DNA from: Paragyromitra xinjiangensis
Lineage: Eukaryota; Ascomycota; Pezizomycetes; Pezizales; Discinaceae
Assembly (NCBI GenBank): GCA_038503065.1
Contig: JBCAMK010000005.1
Coordinates: 2,294,001 to 2,358,000, forward strand
DNA length: 64,000 nt
Direction of reading: 5' to 3'
The notes under the pieces are model-generated. The model saw only the letters and a list, made by a program, of their open reading frames with translations. It did no database searches and had not been told where the DNA came from. The position numbers were made by a program, and so were the translations under genes. This document shows positions 21,926 through 33,000 of this stretch, piece by piece; the first letter of the stretch is position 1, and every line of letters starts with the position of its first letter.

Positions 21926-23642
21926 GTGGTTGATAGCTGGGCTTTAGGGATTGTTACGCTTTCGAGGGCTTCAGGGCTGGGTTGGGTGTTGTGGATGACG
22001 TCAATAGTATCGTGGTAGCTAGCGTTAGTTGAAGTGGAGGTAGGCTTTGGGGAAACAGAGCCCGGTTTAATTGCTTTTGGGTGGGGTTGTTTGTGATTTG
22101 GTGGGTTTTGCTGGACTGTATGTATGCGTTGGAGCGCCAAGAGTGGGAACCCTAACCACGTGTGGACACGCATGCTGGGTGTTGGCGGTTTGGGAGTGTG
22201 GAGCGGGGTTGTGTTTTATTTTCGAAAAGGCGGGTAGAGATTAAGGCTTTAGGTAAGAAGCTTACAGCTGGACGAGAGGTTTGGGTTGTAAATGTTCGAG
22301 TGATGGGTTGTGAGTGGCGTGGGGGGGAATGGGAGGAAGTATTTTTGATGGGAAGACGTATGTTCTATTGGATCGAAATGCAAGATAGATCCACTTAAGA
22401 TCTCCTTCGAGCTTATTATATTTTTGTAGCTGACATTTGAGGGCAGGGCGCCGGGTGTGGGACTGCTAGATTATTTGAGTAAGGGCTAGTTGTCTTTTCT
22501 GTACAGATAGGTCATTAAGGAATAATCCCTGGAGAGTCTTTTAGTTTTCTAAGTAGTTTATCTCCCGCTCAGGCAACTTGCAAACCTTTCGTAGAATAGC
22601 GCCATGGTTTTGAAATGAGATGTATGAAGCACACAGTCTGCCATGGATCTGTTCACTTAAGGTCCACAAAACTGCTTCCTGCTGGGTAGCGCATACTCAG
22701 GCTTTTACTGAGTAAAAGAAGCATGTGAATTTAGTCTAGCCAATATAGGGGGGCTGAGAGCGATTTATGAGGAGCGAAGGTGATCGACAAGGAAAGGAAT
22801 GAAAGAAAGTACAGACCTCATTTATGAATATCATAGATCTCCTAGTATTTAGGGCACTCTCTCACCCCAAGACCGATAGTACCAGGTGCCTATTGCATCT
22901 TTAGCCGACGCTCGGAGCTGGGGAGCAGGAATGTTAGGGAGGGAGCTAGTACAGGCCAGTAGGAGGTGAGGGACATATAAAAAACAATATCTAACGTGCT
23001 CTACTGTGAATAGATTCCAGTATGCGTGTATTGCGGTCTCCTAGGTGGCCTGGTCAGTCATTCCTAGTCACTTTATGAAGCTGTCTGGCTGAGGGGCGAG
23101 TTATAACGAGACTGGTAGAGGGCTCTCACCTAGACTTAGCTCCCATTGGATTACATTTCGCAGATCTTGTTTATTAGCTGGTTAGTTTCGTTGTGGGTCG
23201 GAGAATATGATGTTCAGCTTCGCCGTGATACTTTAGTACTAGTTCGGGCTGCTATGTGTTTCATCGGGTAGGTAAGTAGATGGATAGAAATATGATCTAT
23301 GTCCTTGGTTTTAGTATATGGGGTATGTGGGTAATTTAGTGATGTTGACATAGATATACTGAGTCGTCTATAAAGGATTTGTTCTGGTGATTTGAATAAC
23401 CGGTATTTAGGTGAACTTAGTATTTAGATTGGGATTTACAACGACTGTGTGTATAGACAGCTTGATATATACGAGAGATGTTCCACGCACTGACTAAAGT
23501 CGGGGGAATAAATAGAAAAAAACATCACAATCGGGTTAAATCTAGTTACACTTGAAAAAAAAAAACAGGAAAAGGTAATAAAAGTGAAAGAAGAATATAC
23601 TAGAATGAAACCTCGTTCCATCATACACAGACAAATACATTT
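21926..23642. other. Intergenic region without recognisable genes
   Basis: The part next to 21926 is the upstream region of the Cys-rich gene. The remainder shows no open frame with family support. Confidence 0.4.
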
Positions 23643-25917
23643 TTATCTCCGAATAAATTCAATAAATTTGTGTTCGGGGAAGAACTGATGAACGGATATA
23701 AGATGTGCAGGTTGACGAAGTATGCATCGCGAAGCTCTTTTCGCAATCTTCCTTAACGACTTCATGAGTGGTCTTCCTTCACCCATAGTTTGGTTCTCGG
23801 CGCCCCTCCGAAGCAGCAATCTCACAGCTGCTTCTTGGTTCGCGAATCTAGCGTAAGTAAGCGGTAGAGTGCCATCTCTATCTCTGACGTTGATGTCTGC
23901 TCCCCAAACATCCACAAGAGAACGCACCACGTCGAGATGTCCGTACAAAGCGGCGAAATGTAGAGCTGTGACATTTCCATTACCATCGTTGACCTTTGCT
24001 CCGTTTGCGAGTAGTAAAGCCATCATCTGAACATCGCCATTCATCGCAGCATAATTCAATGGTCTATTCCCATCGTTATCCACAACAGAGCAATCCGCAC
24101 CCGCCGCTAAAAGCGTCCGCGAAATGTTGAATTTACCGTTATGTACAGCGATATGGAGTGCAGTATAGCCCTCGGGGCTTCGTGAGGAGATATCGATATC
24201 AACGGGTGACTTCGTCAACATGAGGATTATTGCTTCGTGTCCGTTTGCAGCTGCGCGGTGGAGAGATAGCTTCCTTATTCTGAATATGGACTTCTCGGCA
24301 GCTGTCGTGTCTCTTTTATCTAGGAGCTCCATTACGATTCTAATATCGCTTCTGCGACCGAGCTTTGATCTCACAGCCCAAGATGCCGCTGGCTCGGCGT
24401 TTTGCTGTGATACGTAGGGGTTTGCACCTAGTTCGAGTAACAACTCTACCATTCTCTTATCGGCTCTCGAGGCTGCGATGCAGAGGGGGGTTTGCCCGCA
24501 GCAGTTCATCATGTTGACGATTGCTCCGTAATAAACCAGTTTCTTGACGATATTTGCCGCTCCGTATTTAGTGGCGTAGTGGAGCGCTGTTCCGCCTTTG
24601 CATATACGGAGTCTCTGCTTCCCGTGGGAACCATCGCAGAAGTCAGTGCAATAGTTAACATTACGTTCGAAAGGTGTAATCTCAGGATCCACCAAGCCCA
24701 AGAAACAGAGTGTCCGGTGACCATTCTTAATCGTCCACAAGAAATTCGGGGTCTTGTCTACTGTGTCTTGAACACGCTTCCGGAATTCGGGAATCAGGAG
24801 TCGGGCGAAGAAGCGGTTGGTGAATATTAGAGGTTTAAGTTCGTCTGCTTTGCGTACCCGCTCTGCGGGCTCCATATATTCAGGTAGATTATCGAGGGAG
24901 CTGCTGAGGATATGGCGGGAGTTGTGGAACCGGAGAATACATCTTAAGGATAGACGCTCTCGTACTAGTGGACAGATGTAGTCTGCAATCTTGAGTAAGA
25001 TTTCGTTTGGAAGGTCGAGTATTGAGGTTTTCATGGCTTTTCGTTTATTGATCTTTTGCCATTTGGATACTGATTTTCCGACAGCGGATTTTATCATGTG
25101 GCGTATCTCGTTATGGCTGAGAGCGGAAAAGAGCTTATTGAGATCTAGGTTATCTTCGTGACAGTCGGAAGGGGGAGGTTTTTGGTCCAGGTATTTTGGA
25201 TGGCGGTGTTCGTGTTGAGGGTAGTCGAACGGGTTGGAGATCATGGGGTGGCTGTGTGTGTATGGTGCGGGTTTCAAGTACCATACGCCTCGGTATCGAT
25301 CGTATTTGACCATTGTTGACCATCCACATCCGAATCCAGCGTACTAGAAATATCTGTTAAAATGTGTTTGGAGTAGCCACGCATCGAAATGTGGTAAAAC
25401 TCATGTAGATGGATCATATAGGACATCATAAGCTTACCTCTTTACAATCAACCCCATATCTTATCGTAACATGTTCTGTCTCCGAACTATCCAAACAACC
25501 CTCCTCCACCTCTCCTTGATAATGAACACATCTATACACCGTATACGGAGGCTGACACCTCGGATACGTTTCCGGGTGATCATCATGAAGGTCCCCCAAA
25601 CCATTAACTCTAACAATCGCAAACCCTCGAACAAACGCAAAATCCTCTAAACGTCTACGAGCTGCTGCAGCGTCGGGAAAGTACTCTCCTAGCTTTAGCG
25701 GGTCGAGCCAATGCGTGTTTTTGAGCGTACTTAATGATGATAGAATGTTGGTTCCGTGTCTACGGTTGAGCTGGGGGTTGAATTTGATCAGGCTGACTTT
25801 TGGTCTGGGACCTGGGGGGTAGGTGGGTTCGGGCGCTTCAGAGGAGAGTAAGGCGTCGGATACTACGGTTTGGAAGAAACTATCGAGGTCTTGGAGTCTG
25901 CTGTATCTCTCTGACAT
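23643..25917 (-). CDS. FAR1-like zinc domain / F-box / ankyrin-repeat fusion protein
   Basis: Exons 25917-25438 and 25343-23643 encode 726 residues; the 94-nt intron has GTAAGC and CTAG borders and keeps the frame. Residues 75-193 resemble the FAR1/WRKY-GCM1 zinc domain of MULE-type transposases: PPYTVYRCVHYQGE (C130), VDC (C158), FGCGW (C166), RYRGVWYL, then HSHP (H190, H192), with the C-x23-H-x-H spacing. Two of the Cys lie on either side of the intron. An F-box-like motif, ILDLPNEILLKIADYI, sits near 267-283. Ankyrin repeats run from about 410 to 670 (GGTALHYATKYGAANIVKKL, then GYTALHIAVHNGKFNISRTL, and NVTALHFAALYGHLDVVRSL). F-box/ankyrin proteins typically recruit targets to SCF ubiquitin ligases. 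The FAR1-like front could give DNA or protein binding. Target and role are unknown. Confidence 0.78.
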
Positions 25918-27841
25918 TCTGGGCAGGGCTTCTGGAGCGACTGTGGGTTAGTGAATGGGTGCTGGTAGGAAGAAGGCGAGTTGAGGACGGAGGGTTAGAT
26001 GTCTCAGGGCACACTATTTATTCTCGAGTCGGCCCTGAAGAGTGACTATAATAGTATAGCCCTTGTACATGAGTGGTGGTGGTCGGGAAGTATCACCTAT
26101 CTGGAATGAAGTAAAAAGAAGTATGTGTATACGACCTGTTTGCAATTGGGTCTAGGGAACTACGGTAGCGATAGTCTCTGTAATTCTCATTGAAATTTAA
26201 TTTTATGTTCTCATCCTCCTGTAATAAGCATCTCTTATTCATGATTGCCTGGGGATATATATCATCTCCGTTGATCCTTTAAAATGTACGTTCTATCTAG
26301 TAGTGAGACTACCCAACAGCGTTGTGCTGACTGGTAGAGGATCTATGCTAAAGGGATGTCTAGACAAAAAACGGGTGCAGACAGAATGCTCCAAAACGCC
26401 CGAGCCGATTCAGCGGCCCGGGAGGATTGTAATACTGACCATGAATGAGATTATCGTGACTTTCGGTTCAAACCATGGAACACTAGTAGTAATAGACAAG
26501 TTTGCCGACAGCGTTCGGGTTGAGAGTAAGTAATTATAGGCGTATTTGGACGGGGGAAATAAGTTTCCCATAAATTATTTCCCCGAGAAAATAGTGTGTA
26601 CTAAAAATGATATTATAGCAACGCTTGTGGTGTTTCGTCGGATGCTATACACATATCTCAGAAGCCATAATTGTAGAGGTAACGAAATAGGTACATAGGT
26701 ACCGGCCCTTGTCCTTCTCCCCCTTGTTCTCGTGCGAACTCGATCAAAAGTCCCCCATCTTTGCTCGGAAGGTATTCCCCCGCCTAGGAAGCCCGTACCT
26801 CCAAGTCTCCCAAAACTTGCTTCGTCGATGAAAGACAATATCTCTTCACGACTTATCACTCGTAACAGACCATGACTGAAGAAGAGAACAGGCCACAACG
26901 CCCAAATGGTTTGGCGGGGGGGTCACGTAGCTTCACTGGACTGCACGAAGGGGTAAACAACTCACAAAACACCTCCAAGATGTTTCAAGACCACATTATG
27001 CACACGATTAACCAAGCGCAAAGAGACAAATTACGCGAGGCTGCATGCGAGCATCCAAGCGGCGGGAAAAGGCAACGGCCTGATCCAAACCTCGGTACGC
27101 TTCACCACTCGGAACTCCAGCTACCCGGACGGACAACGATTGGAAGAAAGCCCGGTTGCAACGTTGGAAACTCTCCTGGTTTTACGCTAGCCGTCTGGTT
27201 GTTCGTAAGGTCGTTTAATTGGGCCGGAACACCCCCCGTTACCTACGGGGGTTAAAGCCTCCTGCAGAAAAGGGCAAGTACTGGGTTGGCTAGCGCTAAT
27301 TCACGGTGTATCACTCGTCTATAGGACTTGGGGTAAGTGTGGCTTCGGTTCATGCGTTATTAGGTAAGTGTTGGGATAAAGGTTGGTAAGATTAGTTTAA
27401 CACTGCATGGTGTATGTAGATCCTCTTGGCTAAGTATTCACTTCACGCTTAGTGTTATTCCACTTACCCTGTAAGCGCGACTGGGCATGAGATAGATAAA
27501 TGTAGCTACGTATACTGCTAGTACGCTGGCAGCATGTTGCCAGTTGGGGACTTGGTAGATGGTTTTGTGGCCATCGCTCTAAGAATGTATGGCTAATGTA
27601 TGGCTATGGGGGTTCTCGAGACTTAGCGAGGAAATACCATCCTTACCATATAACGCGATACGTATTAGGGATATATTCTCGAAGCGTATTTTCCCGTGGG
27701 GGCGAGTGAGAATACGTGATCGGCCCCCATTTTCCATAAAAGTGTTCATATTACATCTAAGATCCGCGGCCTGAATTTATAGTTTTGCAAAATGAGGATA
27801 TATCCGGCTTCATTAAGCGTTTTAGCTGGGTGACCACATAT
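25918..27841. other. Intergenic region without supported genes
   Basis: A 127-codon ATG-started frame at 26872-27255 has no recognisable domain, and I do not call it. There is a palindrome at 26553-26584 (GGGGAAATAA and TTATTTCCCC). A CCCCGT-ACGGGG hairpin lies near 27226-27250. The rest shows nothing definable. Confidence 0.4.
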
Positions 27842-29467
27842 TTACTCTTCGTCATCCTCATCATCTTCGCTACTAGAACTATCTTCTTCCGGAGCGACCT
27901 CCTCTTCCTCCTTCTCCTCCCCAATTTCCATCTCCATAGCGCCCAAACATGTGACCCTCCTCTCTGTTTCGTAGATCCCTACTAATGTTCCCACCTGCTT
28001 CTCCTCTGTCTCCCCTGCCTTCTCCTCTTTCCCTTCTTTCTCAATTCTAACCTTCTTCATTTCTCTTCCCTGCTTTTCCGCTGCATCTTTCGACGCTTCC
28101 ATGGCCCATATTCGAACAACACCATTTGAGCCTGCTGTGACTACAAATTGCTTTCCGCCGGCAAAGACCGTCGTAAAATCTTTTACACGCATTGGCATAC
28201 CGAGAGACTTTCCACCAAGAATTCCAATGAGGTGGGGCGTGTCAATATCGGCAGGGGATTCTGTCGTCTCCTCCTTGTCCTTGGGAGTGGTTGGGGGAGT
28301 GGTCAGATAAAACAGTACCCTGCCATCTTCGGTTGAGATCGCGAGGACTTCTTCAGAGTCTTCCGTAGTGCTATTACCAGAGCGGGTTATAGTTGTGGGG
28401 AGTGTCATGTACCGTATCTGGTGGATTTTGGAGCTCGGGGTAGGCGAAATCCGAAGTTTTGGCTTTGAGTCTGTACCGAAGACAACTACACCTCTTTCGA
28501 AGGCAACTGCATACTCGTTTCCGTCTGAACTCCACTCCACCTTTATTCCTTCACGGCCGAACTGAGGCGGCACATCATCACGGCCGAACATTAAGACGCC
28601 AGCTTTACGACCCGTCATCAGATTCCACATTCGTACACCTCGCTCTCCCTTCCCTACCGAGAGCAGAATCTTCTGGGATGGATGTAGAGCAATGTCATTT
28701 ACACCACCTGCACCACCGCCATACCCACCCTCTGAAGAAAACGTTTCGATTCGGGGGCCGTAGCCGTCCGTGTAGTCTTTTGAGAAATTGATAGGGCGTG
28801 CTTTTGGCTTTGGGCATTTCAATGTCGACATTAATGCCCAGTCACGAGCACGAAGGATGTGAATTTGTCCATCCAGACCAGCAGATATGAGCTTGGAGCG
28901 AGTGGGAGTGAAGACGAGAGCGGTGGGGGTGTTGAGGTGGTGGGAGAGAGTGCCGAGGTGCTTGTTGTTTGGGTTAGAGGCATTTGCTATAGAGGTGGCT
29001 TTGGTGAGTTTTTTTGAGGGTGCCTGAGAAGCTAGTGTGGAGGTGAGGGTATAGAGATGGATATGTTCATCTGCTGAAGATGTAGCGAGAATCCGTTTTT
29101 TTGAACCAGAGCCTGAGGAAGCTGGAGAGACTGTAAGGGTGTGGATGGGAGAAGTGTGGGCGGTGAAGAGGAAGGAGTCGGTGAAGGTGGCTGGGAGGGA
29201 AATTGAATTTTTGTCAACGGAGGTTGGTGGAGGTGTGGAATCAGAGGATTCTGGGATGGAGACGATGAATCCGTGGAGGGTTTTCTCATAGGAGCCCGTG
29301 ATGACCTGGAAGTTGATGGCGGTGGAGGTTTCATCGCTTGATATTGACAAATTCCCTACTGGTGGGAGCAGCGGTTTGCTGCTGCTGGTGGTTGTAGTGG
29401 AGGGAGTGGAATTGGCTGGTTTACTGGCTTCAGCAGCAGCAGTAGATGATCTCTTTCGCTTTGCCAT
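27842..29467 (-). CDS. MAK11: WD40 ribosome-biogenesis protein Mak11
   Basis: A single 541-residue exon. A Ser/Thr-rich basic N-terminus is followed by WD-type repeats: HTSPIHTLTVSPASSG, then SSADEHIHLYTL, LISAGLDGQIHILRARDW, VNDIALHPSQKILLSVGKG, and RGVRMWNLMTGRKAGVLMFG. This is the characteristic Mak11/PAK1IP1 pattern. The C-terminus is lysine-rich, then strongly acidic (EEDSSSSEDDEDDEE). In yeast Mak11 is an essential nucleolar factor for 60S subunit maturation. Spacer Ser/Thr/Pro insertions make the protein longer than the yeast one. The gene shares a 588-bp divergent promoter with VID21. Confidence 0.9.
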   Translation of the reverse strand: MAKRKRSSTAAAEASKPANSTPSTTTTSSSKPLLPPVGNLSISSDETSTAINFQVITGSYEKTLHGFIVSIPESSDSTPPPTSVDKNSISLPATFTDSFLFTAHTSPIHTLTVSPASSGSGSKKRILATSSADEHIHLYTLTSTLASQAPSKKLTKATSIANASNPNNKHLGTLSHHLNTPTALVFTPTRSKLISAGLDGQIHILRARDWALMSTLKCPKPKARPINFSKDYTDGYGPRIETFSSEGGYGGGAGGVNDIALHPSQKILLSVGKGERGVRMWNLMTGRKAGVLMFGRDDVPPQFGREGIKVEWSSDGNEYAVAFERGVVVFGTDSKPKLRISPTPSSKIHQIRYMTLPTTITRSGNSTTEDSEEVLAISTEDGRVLFYLTTPPTTPKDKEETTESPADIDTPHLIGILGGKSLGMPMRVKDFTTVFAGGKQFVVTAGSNGVVRIWAMEASKDAAEKQGREMKKVRIEKEGKEEKAGETEEKQVGTLVGIYETERRVTCLGAMEMEIGEEKEEEEVAPEEDSSSSEDDEDDEE

Positions 29468-30055
29468 TTTTATTCAGGTAGGCTACTGGAATTGTAGGGC
29501 TGTGGGAGTGTTCTAATGGTGGATGGTATTTTCTCGTGGAATTCACCTCGTCCATTGAAGTTGAGTGTTTTTTCTTCGCCAAGATTTCCTCACGTGACAG
29601 CACAATCCGCCACCACCGGCCCAAAGCAGCAACCACACGCATTCAGGCTAGTCCTATTCCTGGCCGCATCCCTTCTCCTTCGCCCAGCCAACCAAGTCTG
29701 GCCTCCCGCTTCTTACCTCCCCCAACCTTCCGCCGCCAGAAGAAGAGAGGACGAAGTCGTAAACTCCACAGCGAGAGCCCACACCACACACCCGCGCCCT
29801 GAGAAACCCTAACCCACCTCCTCCCCTAACGTCACCTCATCCCCCTCAACAACCTCAACCCCAATATTCACCACAACGACCCCTCTACGTGCTTTGTTCT
29901 CTACGGTAATCGTCTTTCCCGACCCTGTTTGCCCTATCGCCCTCGAAGTTCCTTTCATTTTTGATGCTGTTTACTGACTGCGCCGTAGCTTCGGCCCTAA
30001 GCGAGAGCCGAGTTCTGTATATATCTCGTATGCGAGAGACCCCCGAGAGGGAAGT
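29468..30055. promoter_or_regulatory. Bidirectional promoter of MAK11 and VID21, with a telo-box-like site
   Basis: The 588-bp gap separates two divergent start codons. AAACCCTAA at 29804-29812 fits the ARCCCTAA consensus bound by Tbf1 in yeasts, a factor that often controls ribosome-related genes. That fits a ribosome-assembly gene, but binding is inferred from the motif alone. Confidence 0.45.
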
Positions 30056-33000
30056 ATGGTCGAGAAGATCGTCATCGAGAATCTGCGGAGAGAGGCTCTT
30101 GGAGCTATTGTAGACGAGCGGAAGTGAGTGGCTGCCTTGTTTCTTTCCTTGTGGTTTTTTCGTTCCCATCGGCTGCTTTTTTCGCTTGGGGTCGCTACGG
30201 CCCGGTTACCGTTGCGACGACACGTCGCGTTTACTGATATCAAAATATCGGTATCGCGCGACACGACAACAACAACGCAACGCGACTCTCAGCCTTGATT
30301 TAATTAATTGATTATCGCAGGTAGCTGACATGTGACATGTCCTTTTTTTATTTATCTCTAGGTCTATTATAATTTCACGAAAACGAAAGCTACAAGAGCT
30401 CTATGCTGTATGTCGTCACGTCGAACGTTCAAAGGCCTTTCCCAATGGCGATATTATCGCAGCTTGGGGCACCGTCGAGGATTATGGCGGGGCGAATATG
30501 GAGGATGCTGAAAAACGGTTCTTGGAGGAGAATGATATGGACAGGTCAGCAACTCTCATCTGATAATCAATTATATAGCTCCTGATAAGTGTTTTCAGAG
30601 GTCGGTTATTCAACGAGTCCACTTTGCCACAACATTTTTCCTACCCGCCAGAGCCTGGGGGGTTTGCAAAGCAAACACCTACGCCTACTCCTAAACGGGC
30701 GTCAAAATCTCCCACTCCAGCGGCACCGTTGAAGTCTGTTGTGTCACCTTTAACACTAGCTCTAGCTACCGATGAAACACTGCACGCTGGCGACTCTAGG
30801 ATACAAGACCCTGAGCTTCCCGTTGAGAAAAGGCTTCGTCATAGTTCTTATGTTGGGCCAATGCCATTGGATCAGACCGTTGGGCCACCATTATCTAATG
30901 GCAAGAAGCAGGAGGTGGACCACGACACGTCAATGGATGACCATTCAGTAACGGGTTTGGAGACTGAACCATCGTCAGAGCGAGCTCCTTCGCCAAAGCA
31001 AAAATCAATCCCTGTTGCCGAAACTGCTAAATTAGACACTGTAGCGCCTGTAGTCGACGTAGGTGGTATCCCTGTTATCCAGGAAACAGTAACTAGAATT
31101 CCAGATGAGAAGGAGAAATCTATGGGTGTTCGTCCTCCTCCTGTGCCTACGAAACTCGTGGAACAACAAGATCAAGATGTTTCCATGGAGGATACAGCAC
31201 CTACTTCTGAATCAGCAGTACCTATAGTTTCGCCGACGAAGACAGTGGCACCGTCCCCAGAACCAGAACTTGAAATCCCCGATTCGCAGGAGACGCCCCA
31301 AGACCCCATTTCCTCTCCAACAGTCCACCGGATCTTTCCCCATCTCGAAGAAGCTCGCCTCCCTGCGTACCCCTCTCAACTCCAGCAACTTCCCCCACAC
31401 GCCCCGCTCGTAGTTGTGACAACCCGGGGGAATCGACATTCGCCCATCCCCTTCGCCTCACCCACAAAAATTCCAACTCTACAGCCAGAGGTCTCATCTC
31501 CAACATCCTCCATCGACGATGCTGAGACCCCCGGTAATGCAGCACTGTCGAGCGCTACCAGTCCTGACGCGAGTCACATGGCGCTCGAACACACACACGA
31601 CGGGAAAGGTGAGGCGAAGGAGGTCATTAGTGAGGTCGGGGGGGATAGAGTTGAGATTGTGACGGAGGAGCAAGCACGGAAAGATGAAGACGCAGGCATA
31701 ATTGCAGAAAAGGAACCAGAATGTTGTGGTGATAAACCAAGCGCCGAGCTACCATCGGTTTCTGCCGCTGAGGATGTTGTAGAAGCAGAAGCAGAGACAG
31801 AAATAGCGCTGCCAACAATTCAACCGCAAGAGTTCATGGGACGAGACGCAGACATGGCTGTACAGGAAGAACAAGAGATTGAAGCCCTTCCAGACGAAAC
31901 GGAAGTCTTGGCGTTCCCAGTTGCGAAATCACCAGCAGTGCCAAGGGATCAAACACCAACAACACCTGTTAAACCGTCCGAAGCCTCAAACGCTAAACAT
32001 GACCTCCCTCTCGGCCAACCAACACCAAATTCCTCACCAGACCCCTCAGCGCAACTACGACTGGAACATCAGCTTGCCAATGGTGCACCTGTGCCCCCGA
32101 CTAACATGGATATCACTAAGTCCATCTCTGTACCGCAATCGATGGAACCAGAACCAGAATCGGTCGTCATGCATCATCACGAAGAGGAAGAGGAAGAGGA
32201 CGAGGTGCAGTTGGTTGGCAGTCGAGAACCAGAGCCTTCTATCCGGCAGAGAACACCTGTAGAGACACCTGTCAGGACTCCAGTAGAGCCGAGGTCTGAG
32301 ATTGTTGAAGTTGTGAAGGAGACAGTCGAGGAGGTACTTCAGACAGAAGCTGAAGAAGTGCCAATCCATGTTTCGTCACTAGGACCTGCTGAAGTTGTGA
32401 AGGACAATATTGATAGAGTAGATGACCAACCCGAACGTGCCGCCAGCGAACCCGTAGAAGAGCAAGAGCAAGAGGATGAGGAAGGAGATGAGGAAGGGGA
32501 AGAGGAAGAAGAGGAGGAAGAGGAGGAGGAAGATGAAAAGGAGGATGTGGTAATGGGAGAAGCCCAGCATGATGAGCCAGAGTCTATATCTGTTCCCTAT
32601 CAGCCTAGTCCTGCGCCTGCTGCGGATGCAGATCCAGATGTGGATGCCGAGGGTGAGGATGAAGAAGAAATAGCGGCTGAGGTGGTAGAAGGAAGGCCAC
32701 ACGAGGAACATGAACCAATGGATATCAGTGAAGAGAAGACACCCGAGAAGTCGCTAGATCCAGCGATGCGATCGATACCTTCACCAACAGAGGAGAAGGA
32801 TGAGATGCCCGAATCAATAACAGAGCAGAAAATTGTACCACCTGTTGCCTCTACTCCGATTGTCGATAAGATTGTCGAAAAAGTTGCCGAAGCAATCACT
32901 GACACCAAGCCGATCACCGCCGTTGGTTTTGGTCTCCCCACTCCCGACGCTACCAACGCCCAGCCCTCAGCTCCCGCCTCTACAGCCGCCATCTCCCCAC

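Noticed and set aside
26872..27255. 127-codon ATG-started open frame
   Set aside because: No domain, no supporting neighbour and ordinary intergenic composition; it could be real but I cannot support it.
29885..30264. Minus-strand open frames in the VID21 5' region
   Set aside because: They overlap the start and first intron of VID21 and have no family features.
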